Of a stretch of 14,385 bases of DNA, positions 13,712 to 14,385 are shown one piece after another. The DNA is taken from the NCBI GenBank assembly GCA_018714965.1, contig DVML01000006.1:1-14385 (forward strand). Direction: 5' to 3'. This stretch comes from Fimihabitans intestinipullorum. Lineage in GTDB: Bacteria > Bacillota_I > Bacilli_A > RF39 > UBA660. Under the pieces are notes generated by a model that saw nothing but the letters and a program-made list of their open reading frames with translations, searched no databases and had not been told where the DNA came from. Position 1 is the first letter of the stretch; the number at the start of each line of letters is the position of its first letter. The translations under genes and the position numbers were made by a program.

Positions 13712-14385
13712 TTATTTATGACCTATACCCATTTTATCTTCTTCGACTGTAACTGAACTTCTACCATCCAATAATGTGAGAATTAACTCATCTAATAATT
13801 CTTGGTGTGATGGTTGCACAGATTCCTTCATTTTTAACAACAATAAATCTTCTAATGCTTCCTGCGATTTAGAACTTTTGTAAAATGCCTGTTTCTGCTC
13901 ATCGGAAAACGAGTGCAGTAATTGATAAGTCTGTTCTAAATCTTCTTCAGGCGTCAACTCCTTTGGCTGTGATTGTCCTTTTTGAGCTTGTCCCATCTCT
14001 TTTATTTGACTTTGTAAAGTTGTAATCATTTCGCTTTTTTCTTCATTGTGACGGGTTAAAAGCTCGTTATCTTCTTTTAATCTTTGCATTTCTTGATCTT
14101 TCTCTTGCTCTCTTGCAGTTAACTCATCAACTCTTTGATTCAACGCAGTAATTTGTTGTTCTGCGTGATCGATCGTTGCACTTAATTCTCTTCTGTTTTC
14201 TTCAAGTTCCACTATCTTCTGATTTTTTTCTGCGATTCTCGCCTCTTGTTCCGCAACTAATTTTTCTAATTCCCTTATCTTTTCTTCTTGCTCTAATAAT
14301 TGTTGGGCTCGAATATCATCATCGTTCGTCTTTTGATCTTCCACAGTTTGAGTTTCAGGTAAATCATTTGTTTTCGCTTGTTCTT
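13712..14385 (-). CDS. Coiled-coil protein, 5' end beyond window
   Basis: The frame is open through the right edge: 13 more codons precede the GTG at 14344, which has no Shine-Dalgarno, so the gene starts beyond the window. The visible 223 residues begin with an acidic, Gln/Thr/Asp-rich linker and then run as one long coiled coil (heptads of Leu/Ile among Glu, Gln, Lys and Arg, for example KIRELEKLVAEQEARIAEK) to about residue 135. A Gly/Gln/Pro linker and a C-terminal helical domain (LTPEEDLEQTYQLLHSFSDEQ, then LLDELILTLLDG) follow. No membrane segment is visible. I do not recognise the family; scaffold or regulatory roles are possible. It is upstream of holA in the same direction and probably in the same operon. 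Confidence 0.75.
   Translation of the reverse strand, partial: EQAKTNDLPETQTVEDQKTNDDDIRAQQLLEQEEKIRELEKLVAEQEARIAEKNQKIVELEENRRELSATIDHAEQQITALNQRVDELTAREQEKDQEMQRLKEDNELLTRHNEEKSEMITTLQSQIKEMGQAQKGQSQPKELTPEEDLEQTYQLLHSFSDEQKQAFYKSSKSQEALEDLLLLKMKESVQPSHQELLDELILTLLDGRSSVTVEEDKMGIGHK

Noticed and set aside
1..14385. CRISPR array, tRNA, rRNA, riboswitch or insertion sequence
   Set aside because: No regular spaced repeats, no cloverleaf or rRNA-like segments, no terminal inverted repeats with a transposase, and leaders too short for riboswitches were seen by eye.

Overview
The window is AT-rich, densely packed bacterial DNA with strong Shine-Dalgarno sites (mostly AGGTGA- or AAGGA-like), sigma-A promoters (several with extended -10 boxes) and intrinsic terminators. 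Protein families and gene style point to a low-GC Firmicute of the Bacilli/Erysipelotrichia/RF39 kind; I cannot fix the genus. Two promoters match the sporulation sigma factors sigma-G and sigma-E very well, so the organism probably makes endospores. TAA, TAG and TGA all serve as stops, so the code is standard. I see no rRNA, tRNA, CRISPR array, insertion sequence or transposase.

Layout. (1) 1-1500: the tail of an unidentified gene with its terminator, then a single-gene unit (223-1473) encoding a 416-aa protein with a faint resemblance to phage-associated PBECR-type nucleases. (2) 1501-2930: an accessory stretch with a small Xre regulator plus 40-aa membrane protein operon on the minus strand, about 600 bp without a convincing gene and possibly decayed, and a doubtful 75-aa membrane ORF. 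(3) 2894-3112: a 46-aa Lys/Asn-rich protein behind a textbook sigma-G promoter, a likely forespore protein. (4) 3111-5104, minus strand: an unknown 185-aa protein, a GNAT acetyltransferase and a ZIP metal transporter, each with its own promoter; that of the ZIP gene looks like sigma-E. (5) 5109-8322, minus strand: the operon corA - xerD - phosphohexomutase. (6) 8396-10642, plus strand: the divergent operon rarA - gpsA. (7) 10641-12128: an unknown helical protein and a divergently transcribed tocopherol-cyclase-family protein that seems to start at ACG. (8) 12127-14385, minus strand: a coiled-coil protein (open to the window edge), holA and a HAD 5'(3')-deoxyribonucleotidase.

Most of the identifiable genes are housekeeping: chromosome dimer resolution (XerD), replication and fork repair (HolA, RarA), glycerol-3-phosphate supply for phospholipid (GpsA), sugar-phosphate interconversion for the envelope (PMM/PGM), and Mg2+ and Zn2+/Fe2+-type transport (CorA, ZIP). 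Two architectural habits stand out. The -10 box usually lies only a few bases before the Shine-Dalgarno, giving 5' leaders of roughly 10-25 nt. Convergent genes share bidirectional terminators that overlap their stop codons.
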